DNA from: Oscillospiraceae bacterium
GTDB lineage: Bacteria; Bacillota; Clostridia; Oscillospirales; Ruminococcaceae
Direction of reading: 5' to 3'
Length of the DNA stretch: 64,000 nucleotides
NCBI GenBank assembly: GCA_015067175.1
Contig: SVMX01000002.1
Coordinates: 1-64,000, forward strand
In this document: piece by piece, positions 63,599 to 64,000 of the stretch
Layout: every line of letters starts with the position of its first letter
How positions within the stretch are numbered: the first letter of the stretch is position 1
Notes under the pieces: generated by a model
Seen by the model: the letters and a program-made list of their open reading frames with translations, nothing else
Databases searched by the model: none
What the model was told of the DNA's origin: nothing
Translations under genes and position numbers: made by a program

Positions 63599-63907
63599 AA
63601 TTTGGCGCTCCTTTCTTAATTTATTACAAGATGCTTTTCAGCATCTCAATAACCCAAAATATAAGTGTGGCTAGTGCTATCACTCTCTTAACCAGCAATT
63701 GAATATATGCCATCGACTTGTATTTGCCGAGTAATGACCGATATTCATAAGCCCGCTTTGCTTTGCGTAATGAAAAGCACGATATTGATGATATTAGCTT
63801 GTAACTTCCGCTTTGTTATTTATAATACAAAAACGCGCCAAGCCGTAGCTCAGCGCGTTGCATTTTTGTAGCACGCAGGGTTGCGGTTTAAATGGCAAAA
63901 AGCTTTA
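63599..63907. other. Gap before the partial gene at the right edge
   Basis: About 310 bp. A terminator lies at 63833-63860. On the minus strand an open frame ends at 63624; it contains a basic segment and a hydrophobic stretch (MAYIQLLVKRVIALATLIFW) but has no ATG until late, so a 29-residue membrane peptide or a gene remnant is possible and not called. Confidence 0.35.
63833..63860 (-). terminator. Terminator of the partial gene at the right edge
   Basis: AACGCGC and GCGCGTT arms with an inner AGC/GCT pairing, followed by TTTGTATT on the minus strand. Confidence 0.75.
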
Positions 63908-64000
63908 TCAAGCGTTCTTGCCAAGCTCGATAGCCTTGATGTTTTTCTCAACAAGGTGAGCCTTTGCGGGAGGAATGATCTTCTCCAGTGCTTTCTTGAT
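63908..64000 (-). CDS. C-terminal end of a 2-oxoacid:ferredoxin oxidoreductase subunit (partial)
   Basis: The last 30 codons of a gene that continues beyond the window. The peptide contains LEKIIPPAKAHLVEKNIKAI and ends ELGKNA. The ending Pro-x-K...N-x-x-A-x-x-x-G is typical of the gamma (or IorB-like) subunit of 2-oxoacid:ferredoxin oxidoreductases, which feed reduced ferredoxin to hydrogenases. With so little sequence this is a tentative match. Confidence 0.5.
   Translation of the reverse strand: MKKALEKIIPPAKAHLVEKNIKAIELGKNA

Noticed and set aside
63836-63860. A tRNA-like string (GTAGCTCAG)
   Set aside because: The flanking sequence forms a terminator hairpin and no cloverleaf with acceptor and anticodon arms can be drawn.

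Overview
The window is a gene-dense stretch of a bacterial chromosome of moderate GC. Gene content points to an anaerobic, Gram-positive Clostridia, most like the Ruminococcus/Oscillospiraceae group. The evidence is a Spo0A homologue, MutS2, a trimeric [FeFe] hydrogenase, an ECF-type thiamine importer under a TPP riboswitch, a GH3 beta-glucosidase, NADP-type glutamate dehydrogenase and FeoAB. I see no insertion sequence, prophage, CRISPR array, tRNA or rRNA. Many promoters fit the vegetative sigma consensus almost perfectly (TTGACA, 17 nt, TATAAT), which made it possible to place several of them.

Layout. 0.3-5.1 kb: a methyltransferase with a TrpR-like regulator, an atypical OmpR-type response regulator, an AGCS sodium/amino-acid symporter and a Spo0A whose phosphoacceptor Asp is Glu. 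5.2-12.6 kb (minus strand): two small unknown genes, a DMT exporter, pyridoxal/pyridoxamine kinase, cysteine synthase, a soluble hybrid histidine kinase and a UDP-glucose dehydrogenase. 12.7-19.7 kb: an esterase, MutS2, and two paralogous membrane proteins with zinc ribbons at both ends, one carrying a long Pro/Ala/Val/Glu heptapeptide repeat. 19.7-26.0 kb: a housekeeping run (recO, era, a Nim-type flavoprotein, trmD fused to an ASCH domain, rimM, hisS, small unknowns). 26.1-32.5 kb: the cell-shape cluster mreB-mreC-mreD-mrdA-minD-mgsA. 32.6-35.7 kb: a U32 peptidase and a ZapA fused to a long coiled coil. 35.9-37.5 kb: an ECF-like sigma factor with a membrane-anchored acidic partner. 37.6-40.9 kb: a flippase-like protein and a polysaccharide pyruvyl transferase/FrhB fusion. 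41.1-48.6 kb (plus strand): radC-uvrB-HAM1-GNAT-uvrA and another GNAT. 48.6-52.8 kb: hydA-hydB-hydC. 53.1-55.5 kb: an amino-acid ABC importer. 55.7-58.0 kb: feoAB. 58.1-59.0 kb: TPP riboswitch-thiT. 59.0-63.6 kb: GH3 beta-glucosidase, gdhA and an amidohydrolase. The right edge cuts a gene resembling a 2-oxoacid:ferredoxin oxidoreductase subunit.

How the genes work together. Sugar release (GH3), fermentation with H2 evolution (HydABC, probably fed by the ferredoxin oxidoreductase at the right edge), iron supply for the Fe-S enzymes (FeoAB) and ammonia assimilation (GdhA) fit a fibre-degrading gut or rumen anaerobe. The envelope genes (Mre, PBP2, U32, ZapA, Ugd, flippase and pyruvyl transferase) cover growth, division and surface polymer synthesis. 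I did not find one obvious new multi-gene system. The most unusual points are two neighbouring response regulators without a phosphorylatable Asp, a MinD without its membrane-targeting tail or MinC/MinE partners, three uncommon domain fusions (TrmD-ASCH, pyruvyl transferase-FrhB, ZapA-coiled coil), the zinc-ribbon membrane pair, and a TPP riboswitch followed by two terminators in series.
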